Below, in pieces: positions 34,127 through 43,217 of a stretch of 64,000 bases of DNA (the first letter of the stretch is position 1; each line of letters begins with the position of its first letter). This DNA is from Mediterraneibacter glycyrrhizinilyticus. GTDB lineage: Bacteria; Bacillota; Clostridia; Lachnospirales; Lachnospiraceae. Made by a program: the position numbers and the translations under genes. The notes under the pieces were generated by a model that was not told the DNA's origin, did not search any database, and worked only from the letters and a program-made list of their open reading frames with translations. The stretch is from NCBI RefSeq assembly GCF_015560805.1, contig NZ_JADMSO010000002.1, forward strand, positions 186,001 to 250,000, given 5' to 3'.

Positions 34127-35524
34127 ATGAAGACAAAAAAAGTAGATTATCTTTCATATATTATATGCTATGCACTTTGTGTGGTCTTGTCAAAAGCCGG
34201 ATATTCGTATCCGGCTGGAGTTGTTTTGATGGGGGAAGCTTTGTTTTTGTATGTGCTCAGTGTGAAGCGAAGCGGTGTCCTTACGGATCTGCGGGGACTG
34301 TTTTCGGCGTCCTGGATCGGGGGCGAGGGGCTTGCCTGTCTACAGTTGAGCAGACTGCAGCAGGACTGGGAAAATACAACATGGCTTTGCTTCTTTTTTG
34401 GATATCTTTTCTTTATGGCAGGATATGATCTGTTGGAGCAAAGATTTGCAGACGGAAATGGTGCAAATGGAAAGGGAAAGCAACAACAACTGCCGCATGC
34501 AGAAAAAACGGACTGGAAGCGGGATCAGGGAAAAAGCCGGCGCATTTTGATCTGCATCGGAGCGTTGATGTTCGGATCTATTGCCTGTTTTCTTCTGGAA
34601 GCGGCAGTAGTCGGTTTCATCCCGCTGTTTTCTCCGGAACCGCATGCGTACTCTTATTTTCATGTATCGGGGGTTCACTATTTTACGATCAGCTGTATTT
34701 TGATCCCTGCGCTCTCCGTACTGTATTTTCGATTGGTGGAAAAATGGAATCCGGCGGGACTTATACTTCTTATTTGCGGAAATGTGACGGCGGTCGGAAT
34801 TCCGATCCTGTGTGTGTCCAGATTTCAGCTTTTGTTTGCGGTTGGATTTGCTGCAGTCGTTTATCTGATGGTCTACCGCCATGTTACATGGAAGATGATC
34901 GTGACGGGGATCGTGATCCTGATTCCGGTCTATGTACTTCTGACGGTGGCGAGAAGACATGACGTAACTTATCTAAACAGTATTTTTGAGATGAAGTACA
35001 GTGAAATGCCGATTTTTGTGACGCAGCCGTATATGTATGTGGTCAACAATTATGAAAATTTTAACTGCATGGTCGCGCAGCTTCCGGAATTTACACATGG
35101 TTTGAAAATGCTGTTCCCGGTGTTTGCACTGACCGGATTAAAATTTGTTTTTCCGCAGTTAGTTGCATTTCCGCTTTATACGACAAAACCGGAGTTGACG
35201 ACACTGACGATCTTTTACGATGCGTATTATGATTTCGGGACGGCAGGAGTCGTGCTCTTTGCGCTGGTACTTGGCGGCGGTGCATTTCTCTTGACGCGCT
35301 GGACGAAAAAAAGTGAAAACCCACTCGTATATTTATTCTATGGACAGATTGCGATCTATCTGGGGCTTTCCTTTTTTACAACATGGTTCAGCAATCCGAC
35401 AACATGGTTCTGGCTGGCGCTCACGATGATGATGTATGCGGGGATTTCATGGCGCAAAAAGACAGATGGAAAAAAGTTGAAAAGAATAAGGCGAGGAAGT
35501 AGTAATGAGAAAGAATCAGATTGA
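34127..35524 (+). CDS. Oligosaccharide repeat-unit polymerase (Wzy-like)
   Basis: This 465-residue membrane protein has about 11 hydrophobic segments and a long outward loop with YMYVVNNYENFNCM, which resembles oligosaccharide repeat-unit polymerases of the EpsG/Wzy class. Sequence conservation in this class is low, so the call depends on topology and on the neighbours (initiating transferase before, glycosyltransferase after). ATG 34127 has AAAGGA six bases upstream; two in-frame ATGs lie just before it. A Lys/Arg/Asp-rich cytoplasmic loop of about 50 residues after the third segment is unusual. Confidence 0.75.
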   Translation: MKTKKVDYLSYIICYALCVVLSKAGYSYPAGVVLMGEALFLYVLSVKRSGVLTDLRGLFSASWIGGEGLACLQLSRLQQDWENTTWLCFFFGYLFFMAGYDLLEQRFADGNGANGKGKQQQLPHAEKTDWKRDQGKSRRILICIGALMFGSIACFLLEAAVVGFIPLFSPEPHAYSYFHVSGVHYFTISCILIPALSVLYFRLVEKWNPAGLILLICGNVTAVGIPILCVSRFQLLFAVGFAAVVYLMVYRHVTWKMIVTGIVILIPVYVLLTVARRHDVTYLNSIFEMKYSEMPIFVTQPYMYVVNNYENFNCMVAQLPEFTHGLKMLFPVFALTGLKFVFPQLVAFPLYTTKPELTTLTIFYDAYYDFGTAGVVLFALVLGGGAFLLTRWTKKSENPLVYLFYGQIAIYLGLSFFTTWFSNPTTWFWLALTMMMYAGISWRKKTDGKKLKRIRRGSSNEKESD

Positions 35525-36431
35525 TGTTATTATCCCGACATACCGTCCGGATGAGCGGGTTGTACTGCTCGTGCGAAGACTGCTGAAACAAAGCCGCAGA
35601 CCGGATCATATTTATCTGGTCAATACAGTCAGCGAAAGTTTTCCGAAAGAATTGACGGAATTTACGGATGAGGTGATCGTGACCCACATCCGTCCGGAAC
35701 AGTTTGACCACGGCGGGACACGGCACGAAGCGGCAATGCGCTCAAAGGCAGAGTTCCTATTATATATGACACAGGACGCGGTTCCGGTGGGGGAAGATCT
35801 GATCGAGACGTTATACCGCTGCTTCGAGGATGAAAAAGTAGGCGCGGCATATGCTCGGCAGCTGCCGGCGCCGGACTGCCATTTGATCGAACGATATACG
35901 AGGTCGTTTAACTATCCGCCTGAAAGCTGTGTGAAATCGGCGGAAGATCTGCCCAAAATGGGGATCAAGACGTATTTTTGTTCCGATGTATGTGCGATGT
36001 ACCGGCGTCCGATTTACGAGTCTCTCGGCGGATTTGAGGAGAAAATGATCTTCAATGAAGATATGGTGATGGCGGCGAAGATCATACAAAGCGGTTATAA
36101 AGTCGCATATGCCGCAGAGGCAAAGGTGATACACTCGCACAATTACAGCTGTATGCAGCAATTTAAGAGAAATTTTGATCTGGCGGTTTCCCAGACGGAT
36201 TTTCCGCAGATCTTTGAAGAAGTAAAGTCGGAAAATGAGGGGATCCGTCTCGTAAAAGAAACGGCAAGATATCTGATCCGGATCAAAAAACCGTGGCTGA
36301 TCTTTTCACTTGTCACAAAGAGCGGGTTCAAATTTCTTGGATACCGGCTGGGAAAACAGTATAAGAAACTGCCTGGCCAGGTCATACGGAGATGTACGAT
36401 GAACCGCCGTTATTGGGAGAATAACAGTTGA
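35505..36431 (+). CDS. Glycosyltransferase family 2 (rhamnosyltransferase-like)
   Basis: This 308-residue GT-A enzyme begins IDVIIPTYRPDERVVLLVRR and has HGGTRHEAAMRSKAEFLLYM and TQDAVP in place of the common DxD, then IFNEDMVMAAKIIQSGYKV. The HGGTRHEA block is typical of rhamnosyltransferase-like GT2 proteins in Clostridia and streptococci. It overlaps the polymerase gene by 20 bp, with GCGAGGAAG as ribosome site. It completes a short operon of initiating transferase, polymerase and one transferase; no flippase gene is next to it. Confidence 0.88.
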   Translation: MRKNQIDVIIPTYRPDERVVLLVRRLLKQSRRPDHIYLVNTVSESFPKELTEFTDEVIVTHIRPEQFDHGGTRHEAAMRSKAEFLLYMTQDAVPVGEDLIETLYRCFEDEKVGAAYARQLPAPDCHLIERYTRSFNYPPESCVKSAEDLPKMGIKTYFCSDVCAMYRRPIYESLGGFEEKMIFNEDMVMAAKIIQSGYKVAYAAEAKVIHSHNYSCMQQFKRNFDLAVSQTDFPQIFEEVKSENEGIRLVKETARYLIRIKKPWLIFSLVTKSGFKFLGYRLGKQYKKLPGQVIRRCTMNRRYWENNS

Positions 36432-36456
36432 TGTTTTCGGAAAAATCATGTATGAT
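36428..36456 (+). promoter_or_regulatory. Promoter of the LCP gene
   Basis: TTGATG (36428-36433) overlaps the previous stop codon and TATGAT (36451-36456) follows after 17 bp, 40 bp before the LCP start. Confidence 0.7.
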
Positions 36457-36496
36457 GAAGTGTAAAAGTTTTTACGGACGAAAGAAAGGATAAGTC

Positions 36497-38086
36497 ATGG
36501 CGAAGAGAGAACCAGCAAGTCCAGAGAATAGAAGAGCGCCGGAGCATGCAAAAAGACGGAAAAAAAGTCAGCAGGATGCCGGACGGCGTCAGGAGGACGG
36601 AAAAAGAAGAGTCAGGGAAGACCAATCGTCAAAACGAGCGCAGAACCGCGCGCGGATGGAGGAGGAAGCCCGGCTGGAGAGAATGAGAGCACAGAACCGG
36701 AAAGGGAAAGGCGGGGAAGCTGTCCGCGGCGGGAGCAAGAAGCGGCGGAAGCGAAAACGAAAGAATTCGATCGGAAAGAAGATATTGCTCGGTGTATTGA
36801 TCGTGCTGCTTCTCCTTGTGCTGGCGGCGATCGGCGTACTTGCCAGCAAGATGAGCAAATTGAAGACGGAAGAATTGAATCCGGATAAACTGAGTATTTC
36901 CGATGAACTGACTTATGATGAGACCGGTTATCTGAACGTTGCATTGTTTGGTCTGGATACCCGTGAAAAAGACGAGGAGATGGGAACGCGGAGCGATACG
37001 ATCATGATCGCAAGCCTGAACCGGGAGACAAAAGAGATCCGGATGGCTTCGATTTACAGAGATACATTGCTTCAGCAGGATGACGGTACTTATAATAAAG
37101 CGAATGTAGCCTATTCTTTTGGAGAAGAAGAGGAAGCGGTCGCGATGTTGAACCGTAATTTTGACTTGAACATCCAGCATTATGTGACGGTAGACTTTTC
37201 CGCATTGGTCGACGTGATCGATGCATTGGGAGGAATACCGATCGATGTCAAGGAAGAGGAGATCCCGTATATCAACGGATATGCGTGTGAGATCATTGAG
37301 AATACAGGCGTGGATACCTGGGCGGTGACGGAACCGGGACTCCAGAATCTGACAGGCGTACAGGCGACGGCATATGCCCGGATCCGTGCGATCGGAGACG
37401 ACTATCAGCGTGCGGCAAGACAGCGCGAAGTGCTGACACAGATCGCAGTGAAAGCACAGCAGGCAAGTCTTTCTACGTTGAATAAGATCATTGACCGGGT
37501 ATTCCCGAAAGTCAAGACGAATTTTAAACTGACAGAGATCCTCGCGTATGCAAAGGATGTAAAGAAATACAAACTGGCAGAATCCACCGGATTCCCGACG
37601 GAAGACGGAAGAGATACGATGGATTACGGGGATGCGGGGAATGTCGTAGTTCCGGTCACGCTTTTGAGCAATGCGACCGCGTTACATGAATATCTGTTTG
37701 GCGACGAAGAAGAGTATGTTCCGTCATCCAAGGTGAAAGAAATCAGCGATGAGATCGCTTATTTGAGCGGATACAGTTATCTCTCGGGGGATGATGGATC
37801 CGGATATAACGATTATTCCGGAAATACCGACAGCTCGGGATACAGCGACTACTCGGGAGGCGGCACCGATACATGGAGCGGAGACGCTTCGGGAACGGGA
37901 ACCTGGGATGGAAGCACTTCGGGAGGCGGAACCGATACATGGAGCGGAGACACTTCGGGAACGGGAACCTGGGATGGAAGCACTTCGGGAGGCGGAACCG
38001 ATACATGGAGCGGGGACACTTCGGGAGACGGAACATGGACGGGAGATACCTCCGGAACCGGCGATGGAACCGGGGTATATTACTAG
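36497..38086 (+). CDS. LytR-CpsA-Psr (LCP) wall-polymer ligase with repeat tail
   Basis: This 529-residue protein attaches lipid-linked glycopolymers to peptidoglycan or a wall protein. A cytoplasmic leader of about 92 basic residues is followed by one membrane segment (94-117) and the LCP domain (about 145-345). That domain has FGLDTR, RSDTIMIASLN, ASIYRDTLL, YNKANVAYSF, DVIDALGGIPIDV and ARIRAIGDDYQRAARQREVL, which covers the pyrophosphate-binding arginines and acidic residues. The last 100 residues are Gly/Ser/Thr/Asp-rich, with a 22-residue unit (GGGTDTWSGDTSGTGTWDGS) repeated three times. The long tail is not part of the usual family. Confidence 0.94.
   Translation: MAKREPASPENRRAPEHAKRRKKSQQDAGRRQEDGKRRVREDQSSKRAQNRARMEEEARLERMRAQNRKGKGGEAVRGGSKKRRKRKRKNSIGKKILLGVLIVLLLLVLAAIGVLASKMSKLKTEELNPDKLSISDELTYDETGYLNVALFGLDTREKDEEMGTRSDTIMIASLNRETKEIRMASIYRDTLLQQDDGTYNKANVAYSFGEEEEAVAMLNRNFDLNIQHYVTVDFSALVDVIDALGGIPIDVKEEEIPYINGYACEIIENTGVDTWAVTEPGLQNLTGVQATAYARIRAIGDDYQRAARQREVLTQIAVKAQQASLSTLNKIIDRVFPKVKTNFKLTEILAYAKDVKKYKLAESTGFPTEDGRDTMDYGDAGNVVVPVTLLSNATALHEYLFGDEEEYVPSSKVKEISDEIAYLSGYSYLSGDDGSGYNDYSGNTDSSGYSDYSGGGTDTWSGDASGTGTWDGSTSGGGTDTWSGDTSGTGTWDGSTSGGGTDTWSGDTSGDGTWTGDTSGTGDGTGVYY
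37853..38060 (+). repeat. 66-bp in-frame tandem repeat in the LCP gene
   Basis: A 66-bp unit starting TCGGGAGGCGG occurs at 37853, 37919 and 37985, the third copy shortened and diverged. The first two differ at only a few bases. Each unit codes for 22 residues, so copy-number change would lengthen or shorten the tail without frameshift. Confidence 0.9.
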
Positions 38087-38119
38087 GCGGCTGAAACAAA
38101 AAGAGAAGAGGTTGTGCAA

Positions 38120-39643
38120 ATGAACAAGAAATTAAGAAAATGGATCATGGCAGCGGCGGTCACATGTTTTGCAATGATCTCACCGATGATCGTGAGTCAT
38201 GCGGCAGACGGTATCCTGCACTTTTCGGATCCGACAGGAAAAGTAGGAGAGAATATTACGGTAACCGGAAAGATCGAGGCGAATGGCAGCCCGATCGGGG
38301 ATGGTCAGGCGACGGTCACTTACGATCCTGCAAAATTGGAGTTTGTCAGCGGGACGAATGCAGAGGGCGGAGACGGAACGGTCACTCTTTTTGCGGCGGG
38401 AACCGGAACAGAGACGGAACTTCAATATGAAATGGTATTCAAAGCGCTTGCGGAGGGAAGTACAACACTCGACGTATCGGCGGCGACTGCATATATGTTT
38501 GACAACAGTACATTGAACCTGCAGCTTGGAAGCTCGACCGTTACGATCGAACCGGGCGATGGAACAGCAGCCTCCGGAACGGAAAGCAGTGGGGAGACAG
38601 ACAAGGAACTGGGAGAGGCAAATATCGAAGTTGCCGGTACGATGTATGCGGTTTATGAGAATTTTACAGATGCGCTGATCCCGGATGGATTTACCCGATC
38701 GACGATTACTTATAATGGAGAGGAACACAGCGCTGTTGTACAGGACAATTCCGGAAAATCCTTTGTTTTCCTTGTGACAGGGGAAAACGATCCGATCATG
38801 GCATTGTATGATGAGAAGAACAGTAAGTTTGTTGCAGCGGAGCAGGTGATCATGGGAGATGAGTTTTATCTGCTGATCCTCGGAGAGGGAGACGGAAGTT
38901 CTCTCCCGGAACAGTTTGCGGAGACGACTCTGGAATTAAACGGAACGATCTTCCCGGCATGGCAGAATATGGAAGCAACGGATTATTACCTCGTGAATGC
39001 ACTGAGCAGCAACGGCAACGAGGGCTTCTATGAATATGATTCCATGGAGGGGACTTACCAACGCTATGTTGTTTCCGAGAAAAAAACAGAGGAAAAGAAA
39101 GCGGGAAGTGGGCTGATCGCTAAAGCCCAGGATTTTGTGGAAAAGTATTTTATGATCGTGGCAGCCGCGACAGCGGCCGTGATCCTGCTTCTTCTGATCG
39201 TTATCATCATACTTTCTGTGAAGCTGGGACACAGCAATGCGGAACTGGATGCAATGTATGATGATTTTGATGAGGAAGATGATCTGCCGAAAGTAAAGAA
39301 AAATTCCAGAAAACAGTTTGTCAGACAAGACGATGACGAGGATGACGATTATCTGGAAGATGATTTTGAAGATGATGATTACGATGACGATGCGTATGAT
39401 GATGACGATGCATATGACGATGAAACGTATGATGAAGATGATGAACTGTATGATGACGACGACTTTACGGACGATGACTATGACGACTACGAAGATGATG
39501 ATTATGATGACGATGGTTACGACGAAGAGTATGAAGACGATGACTATGATGACTACGACGATTACGATGATTACGACGTAGAAGAAGACCGTGGAAATTC
39601 AAAAAAGAACAAGGATTACGGAATTGATTTCATAGACATCTGA
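38120..39643 (+). CDS. Membrane protein with cohesin-like ectodomain and poly-aspartate cytoplasmic tail
   Basis: This 507-residue protein has a signal peptide (1-29), a cohesin-like beta domain (about 32-150; GKVGENITVTGKIEANGSPI and VTYDPAKLEFVSG), a second outer region (about 165-335), one membrane segment (about 344-368) and a cytoplasmic tail. From about residue 403 to 490 the tail is mostly Asp, Glu and Tyr, and it ends GIDFIDI after a basic patch. ATG 38120 has AAGAGG at good distance. It lies 33 bp behind the LCP gene and probably works with it. I do not recognise a named family; binding of wall glycan outside and of a basic partner or metal inside is only a guess. Confidence 0.8.
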   Translation: MNKKLRKWIMAAAVTCFAMISPMIVSHAADGILHFSDPTGKVGENITVTGKIEANGSPIGDGQATVTYDPAKLEFVSGTNAEGGDGTVTLFAAGTGTETELQYEMVFKALAEGSTTLDVSAATAYMFDNSTLNLQLGSSTVTIEPGDGTAASGTESSGETDKELGEANIEVAGTMYAVYENFTDALIPDGFTRSTITYNGEEHSAVVQDNSGKSFVFLVTGENDPIMALYDEKNSKFVAAEQVIMGDEFYLLILGEGDGSSLPEQFAETTLELNGTIFPAWQNMEATDYYLVNALSSNGNEGFYEYDSMEGTYQRYVVSEKKTEEKKAGSGLIAKAQDFVEKYFMIVAAATAAVILLLLIVIIILSVKLGHSNAELDAMYDDFDEEDDLPKVKKNSRKQFVRQDDDEDDDYLEDDFEDDDYDDDAYDDDDAYDDETYDEDDELYDDDDFTDDDYDDYEDDDYDDDGYDEEYEDDDYDDYDDYDDYDVEEDRGNSKKNKDYGIDFIDI

Positions 39644-39658
39644 CAGAAGCTGTGAGGA

Positions 39659-39690
39659 GGGCAGCACTGCGGAGGCGGTGCTGCCCTTTT
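39659..39690 (+). terminator. Terminator before glmS
   Basis: GGGCAGCACTGC pairs with GCGGTGCTGCCC (one G-U pair, 4-base loop) followed by TTTT, 16 bp after the poly-aspartate protein gene. Confidence 0.85.
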
Positions 39691-39773
39691 CGAATTTATG
39701 GAGGCATGAAACAGAGCGGTGCATCGCATACGGAACTGTTTTACATGACAGAAAGAAAAGGGAGGAACAGATT

Positions 39774-41600
39774 ATGTGTGGAATTGTAGGTTATATCGGA
39801 AAGCAGCAGGCAGCGCCAATCTTGCTGGATGGTCTGGAAAAACTGGAATACCGGGGATATGATTCGGCAGGGATCGCAGTATATGACGGGGAACAGATCG
39901 GTATGAAAAAAGCAAAGGGCAGACTGAAAGTGTTGAGTGAGTTGACGCATGGGGGAGAAACGCTTCCGGGAACGATCGGGATCGGGCATACACGCTGGGC
40001 AACACACGGAGAACCGTCCGATGTGAACGCGCATCCGCATTTTAATAAAGAGCAGAGTATCGTTGTGGTACATAACGGGATCATTGAGAATTATTTGAAA
40101 CTGAAAAAGAAGCTGCAGGCAAAGGGGTATGAATTTGTATCCGATACAGATACCGAAGTGATCGCCCATTTGCTGGATTACTATTATAAAGGAAATCCGC
40201 TTCAGGCGATCACAAAGATCATGCACCGGATGGAGGGATCCTATGCCCTTGGTATTCTGTTTCAGGATCATCCGGATCAGCTTTATGCCGTGCGAAAGGA
40301 CAGTCCCCTGATCATCGGTCATACAGAGGGGGGATGTATTATCGCATCCGATGTACCGGCAGTCCTGAAATACACAAGAGATGTTTATTTCATTGAAAAT
40401 GAAGAGATCGTCTGCATGACAGCAGATACCATGGAATTTTATAATGTGGATGAGGAGCCGATCGAGAAAAACCCGACCCATATTGACTGGGATGTAGATG
40501 CGGCGGAAAAGGGCGGGTATGAACATTTCATGCTGAAAGAAATGTATGAGCAGCCGAAAGCGATCGCGGATACATTTTCACCGAGGATCCGTGGTCAGGA
40601 GATCGTGATCGAGGAATTAGATATGTCGGAGGAGGAAATCCGGGCGGTGAAGAAAATCATGATCGTTGCCTGCGGCTCCGCTTATCACGCGGGAGTTACT
40701 GCGAAATATGTGATCGAGGGAATGGCAAGGATCCCGGTAGAGGTGGATCTTGCGTCGGAATTCCGTTACCGGGATCCACTGATCGACCGGGACACGCTTT
40801 TGATCGTGATCAGTCAGTCCGGGGAGACTGCAGATACGCTTGCAGCGCTTCGGGAGGCAAAAGAAAAAGGTTCAAAAGTGCTTGGTATCGTGAATGTGGT
40901 CGGAAGTTCGATCGCCCGGGAGGCAGATACCGTGATGTATACATGGGCAGGACCGGAGATCGCCGTCGCAACGACAAAAGCATATTCCAGCCAGCTGATC
41001 GCATTGTATCTTCTTGCGATGAAATTTGCGGAGGTGCGCAGTGTGATCGGAAAGGAAGAACTGCATGGTTATATCGAAGATCTGAAGAAACTGCCGGATC
41101 AGGTAGAGATGCTTTTGAATAATAAAAACCGGATTCAGAAATTTGCGAACCGTTATCTTGCGGCGAAAGACGTGTTTTTTATCGGCAGAGGGATCGATTA
41201 TGCGATCTCTCTGGAGGGTTCATTGAAACTGAAAGAAATTTCTTATATCCATTCGGAAGCCTATGCGGCCGGAGAACTGAAACATGGAACGATCTCCCTG
41301 ATCGAGGAGGGGACGCTTGTGGCGGCAGTGCTGACACAGGAAGACCTGTACAAGAAAATGATCAGCAATATGGTGGAGGTGCGTACCCGCGGGGCATTTG
41401 TGCTGGCAGTGACGAATGAGGGAAACCGCGAGGTGGAACGGGCGGCGGATTATGTGATCTATATACCGCAGACAAACCGCTATTTTACAAACTCTCTTGC
41501 GATCATTCCGCTGCAGCTGTTCGGATATTATATTTCTGTGGGACGTGGATGCGATGTGGACAAACCGCGGAATCTCGCGAAATCAGTGACAGTGGAATAA
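39774..41600 (+). CDS. glmS: Glutamine-fructose-6-phosphate aminotransferase (isomerizing)
   Basis: This 608-residue enzyme makes glucosamine-6-phosphate from fructose-6-phosphate and glutamine, the first committed step to UDP-GlcNAc. Cys2 (MCGIVGYIGK) is the glutaminase nucleophile exposed after Met removal, which fixes ATG 39774; GGGAGG lies upstream. The two SIS domains contain CGSAYHAG, SQSGETADT and the C-terminal KSVTVE typical of GlmS. It is normally a housekeeping gene; here it sits within the glycan locus and may boost UDP-HexNAc supply. I see no glmS ribozyme core in the 80-base leader, but I could not fold it. Confidence 0.97.
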   Translation: MCGIVGYIGKQQAAPILLDGLEKLEYRGYDSAGIAVYDGEQIGMKKAKGRLKVLSELTHGGETLPGTIGIGHTRWATHGEPSDVNAHPHFNKEQSIVVVHNGIIENYLKLKKKLQAKGYEFVSDTDTEVIAHLLDYYYKGNPLQAITKIMHRMEGSYALGILFQDHPDQLYAVRKDSPLIIGHTEGGCIIASDVPAVLKYTRDVYFIENEEIVCMTADTMEFYNVDEEPIEKNPTHIDWDVDAAEKGGYEHFMLKEMYEQPKAIADTFSPRIRGQEIVIEELDMSEEEIRAVKKIMIVACGSAYHAGVTAKYVIEGMARIPVEVDLASEFRYRDPLIDRDTLLIVISQSGETADTLAALREAKEKGSKVLGIVNVVGSSIAREADTVMYTWAGPEIAVATTKAYSSQLIALYLLAMKFAEVRSVIGKEELHGYIEDLKKLPDQVEMLLNNKNRIQKFANRYLAAKDVFFIGRGIDYAISLEGSLKLKEISYIHSEAYAAGELKHGTISLIEEGTLVAAVLTQEDLYKKMISNMVEVRTRGAFVLAVTNEGNREVERAADYVIYIPQTNRYFTNSLAIIPLQLFGYYISVGRGCDVDKPRNLAKSVTVE

Positions 41601-41737
41601 GACGAACGGCAAGAAGAACTGCTTTTGCCGGTGATTCATGCAGAACAAAATCTGTTAAAACATTGAACACAATTTTATCACAAAGACAGGTTATGATAAC
41701 ATCATAAAATGAAGCACAAGAGAAAGAGGGATGCCTT

Positions 41738-43066
41738 ATGGAAAATCAATACAGTTATTATAACCCGGACGATCATCAGCAGAATGGTCAGAATGAATAT
41801 CAGAATCAAGGCGGTAATCAGGGATGGTCTCACGGTCATGAGCCGCGGGAGCCAAAAGAAAAAAAGAAAATGCCAAGAGCGGTAGCGGTTGTAGGATTGG
41901 CATTGCTGTTCGGAGTCGTATCGAGTGCCGTATTTCTGACGTCGAATCTGGTCGGAAGCAAAGTGCTGGGGCTTGAAAAAAATACAGAGAGTAAGGAAAC
42001 GGCATCGAAAGTCAGCGGAACGACATTGACAAAGTCGTCCAGCGTTGTGACATCCGACGTTTCCGGTGTTGTGGAAAATGTGATGCCGTCGGTTGTATCC
42101 ATTACCAATCTGAGCGTACAGGAAGTGCAGAATTTCTTCGGCGGCGTTTCCCAGCAGGAGAGTGAGAGCGCGGGATCCGGAATCATCATTTCCCAGACAG
42201 ATGAGGAACTTCTGATCGTGACAAACTATCATGTGATCGCGGGAAGCGAGACACTGACTGTGACATTCGATGATGAGACGAGTCTGGAAGCCAACATCAA
42301 GGGAACCGATTCCGAGCATGATCTCGCGGTGATCGCAGTACCGCTTGATACGATCTCTTCGGATACGATGGAAGCGATCGCAGTGGCGACATTGGGAGAT
42401 TCTACAAAATTACAGATTGGGGAACCGGCAATCGTGATCGGAAATGCACTCGGATACGGTCAGTCCGTCACAACCGGTGTGATCAGCGCCCTAAATCGAC
42501 AGAACAGCGGGACAGATGCACAGACCGGAGAAGAAGTGACAAGCGATATCAAGCTGATCCAGACAGATGCGGCGATCAACCCGGGCAACAGCGGCGGCGC
42601 GCTGGTCAATGCAAACGGAGAAGTTGTCGGCATCAATTCCTCCAAGATCGCAGGCACGACGGTGGAAGGAATGGGTTATGCGATCCCAATCAGTGATGTG
42701 ATGGATATTCTGGATAATCTGATGAGTCAGAAGACGAAAGCGAAAGTGCCGGAAGAGAAAAAAGGATACCTTGGGATCACCGGATTTGACGTGACTGCTC
42801 AGAATGCAGAGCAGTTCGGCATGCCGACCGGCGTCTATATCGATGAAGTGACAAGAGGCGGCGGGGCAGATGACGCGGGATTGACTAAGGGAAATGTGAT
42901 CACTGCCATCAACGGCACAAGAGTAGAGTCTATGGATGCTTTAAAGAGTGAACTGGAATATTATGCGGCAGGCGAGACCGTTTCCGTGACGGTCAGCATC
43001 CCGGAGAATAACGGGGAATACAGCGAGAAGACCGTGGATGTGACGCTTGGAAAAGCAGCAAAATAA
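41738..43066 (+). CDS. HtrA/DegP-like membrane-anchored serine protease with PDZ domain
   Basis: This 442-residue surface quality-control protease has a Gln/Asn-rich cytoplasmic leader, one membrane segment (about 47-69), a trypsin-like domain with His165 (NYHVIAG), Asp195 (EHDLAVI) and Ser285 (NPGNSGGAL), and one PDZ domain (about 340-435; GGADDAGLTKGNVITAING). It would degrade or refold misfolded exported proteins, a plausible need in a region so rich in secreted proteins. It appears monocistronic: about 137 bp separate it from glmS and a terminator follows. Confidence 0.95.
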   Translation: MENQYSYYNPDDHQQNGQNEYQNQGGNQGWSHGHEPREPKEKKKMPRAVAVVGLALLFGVVSSAVFLTSNLVGSKVLGLEKNTESKETASKVSGTTLTKSSSVVTSDVSGVVENVMPSVVSITNLSVQEVQNFFGGVSQQESESAGSGIIISQTDEELLIVTNYHVIAGSETLTVTFDDETSLEANIKGTDSEHDLAVIAVPLDTISSDTMEAIAVATLGDSTKLQIGEPAIVIGNALGYGQSVTTGVISALNRQNSGTDAQTGEEVTSDIKLIQTDAAINPGNSGGALVNANGEVVGINSSKIAGTTVEGMGYAIPISDVMDILDNLMSQKTKAKVPEEKKGYLGITGFDVTAQNAEQFGMPTGVYIDEVTRGGGADDAGLTKGNVITAINGTRVESMDALKSELEYYAAGETVSVTVSIPENNGEYSEKTVDVTLGKAAK

Positions 43067-43090
43067 ATATAAATCAGAACGTGTGAAAAT

Positions 43091-43127
43091 GGGAAAGAGA
43101 TCCGTCAGAGGTTTCTTTCCCGTTTTT
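43091..43127 (+). terminator. Terminator after the HtrA gene
   Basis: GGGAAAGAGA pairs with TTTCTTTCCC (one mismatch) and is followed by GTTTTT. Confidence 0.8.
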
Positions 43128-43156
43128 CATGCACATTTTTCATAAAAAAACCGAAC

Positions 43157-43185
43157 TATACATATTTCCGGAATTGTGCTATACT
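43157..43185 (+). promoter_or_regulatory. Promoter of the UDP-galactopyranose mutase gene
   Basis: TATACA (43157-43162) and TATACT (43180-43185) are 17 bp apart, 32 bp before the start codon. The -35 box is weak. Confidence 0.55.
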
Positions 43186-43217
43186 GATTCCGATTAAATA
43201 CATAGGAGGGTTTTAAC

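Noticed and set aside
32713-36431. Gram-negative O-antigen locus, because of WbaP, Wzy and rfb-type genes
   Set aside because: LCP ligases, choline-binding repeats, lipoprotein and ribosome-site style all point to a Gram-positive wall.
37853-38060. CRISPR array, because of regular repeats
   Set aside because: Units are in frame, directly adjacent without unique spacers, and inside a coding gene; no cas genes are present.
38120-39643. Cellulosome scaffoldin, because of the cohesin-like domain
   Set aside because: Only one such domain, no dockerin protein in the window, and the protein is fixed in the membrane by its own segment and has a cytoplasmic tail.
39691-39773. glmS ribozyme in the leader of glmS
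   Set aside because: The leader after the terminator is only about 80 bases and I could not recognise the conserved core; a covariance search would be needed to settle it.
41601-41737. Promoter of the HtrA gene with TTGAAC and TATGAT
   Set aside because: The two boxes are 23 bp apart, too far for a standard promoter; another start must exist but was not clear.
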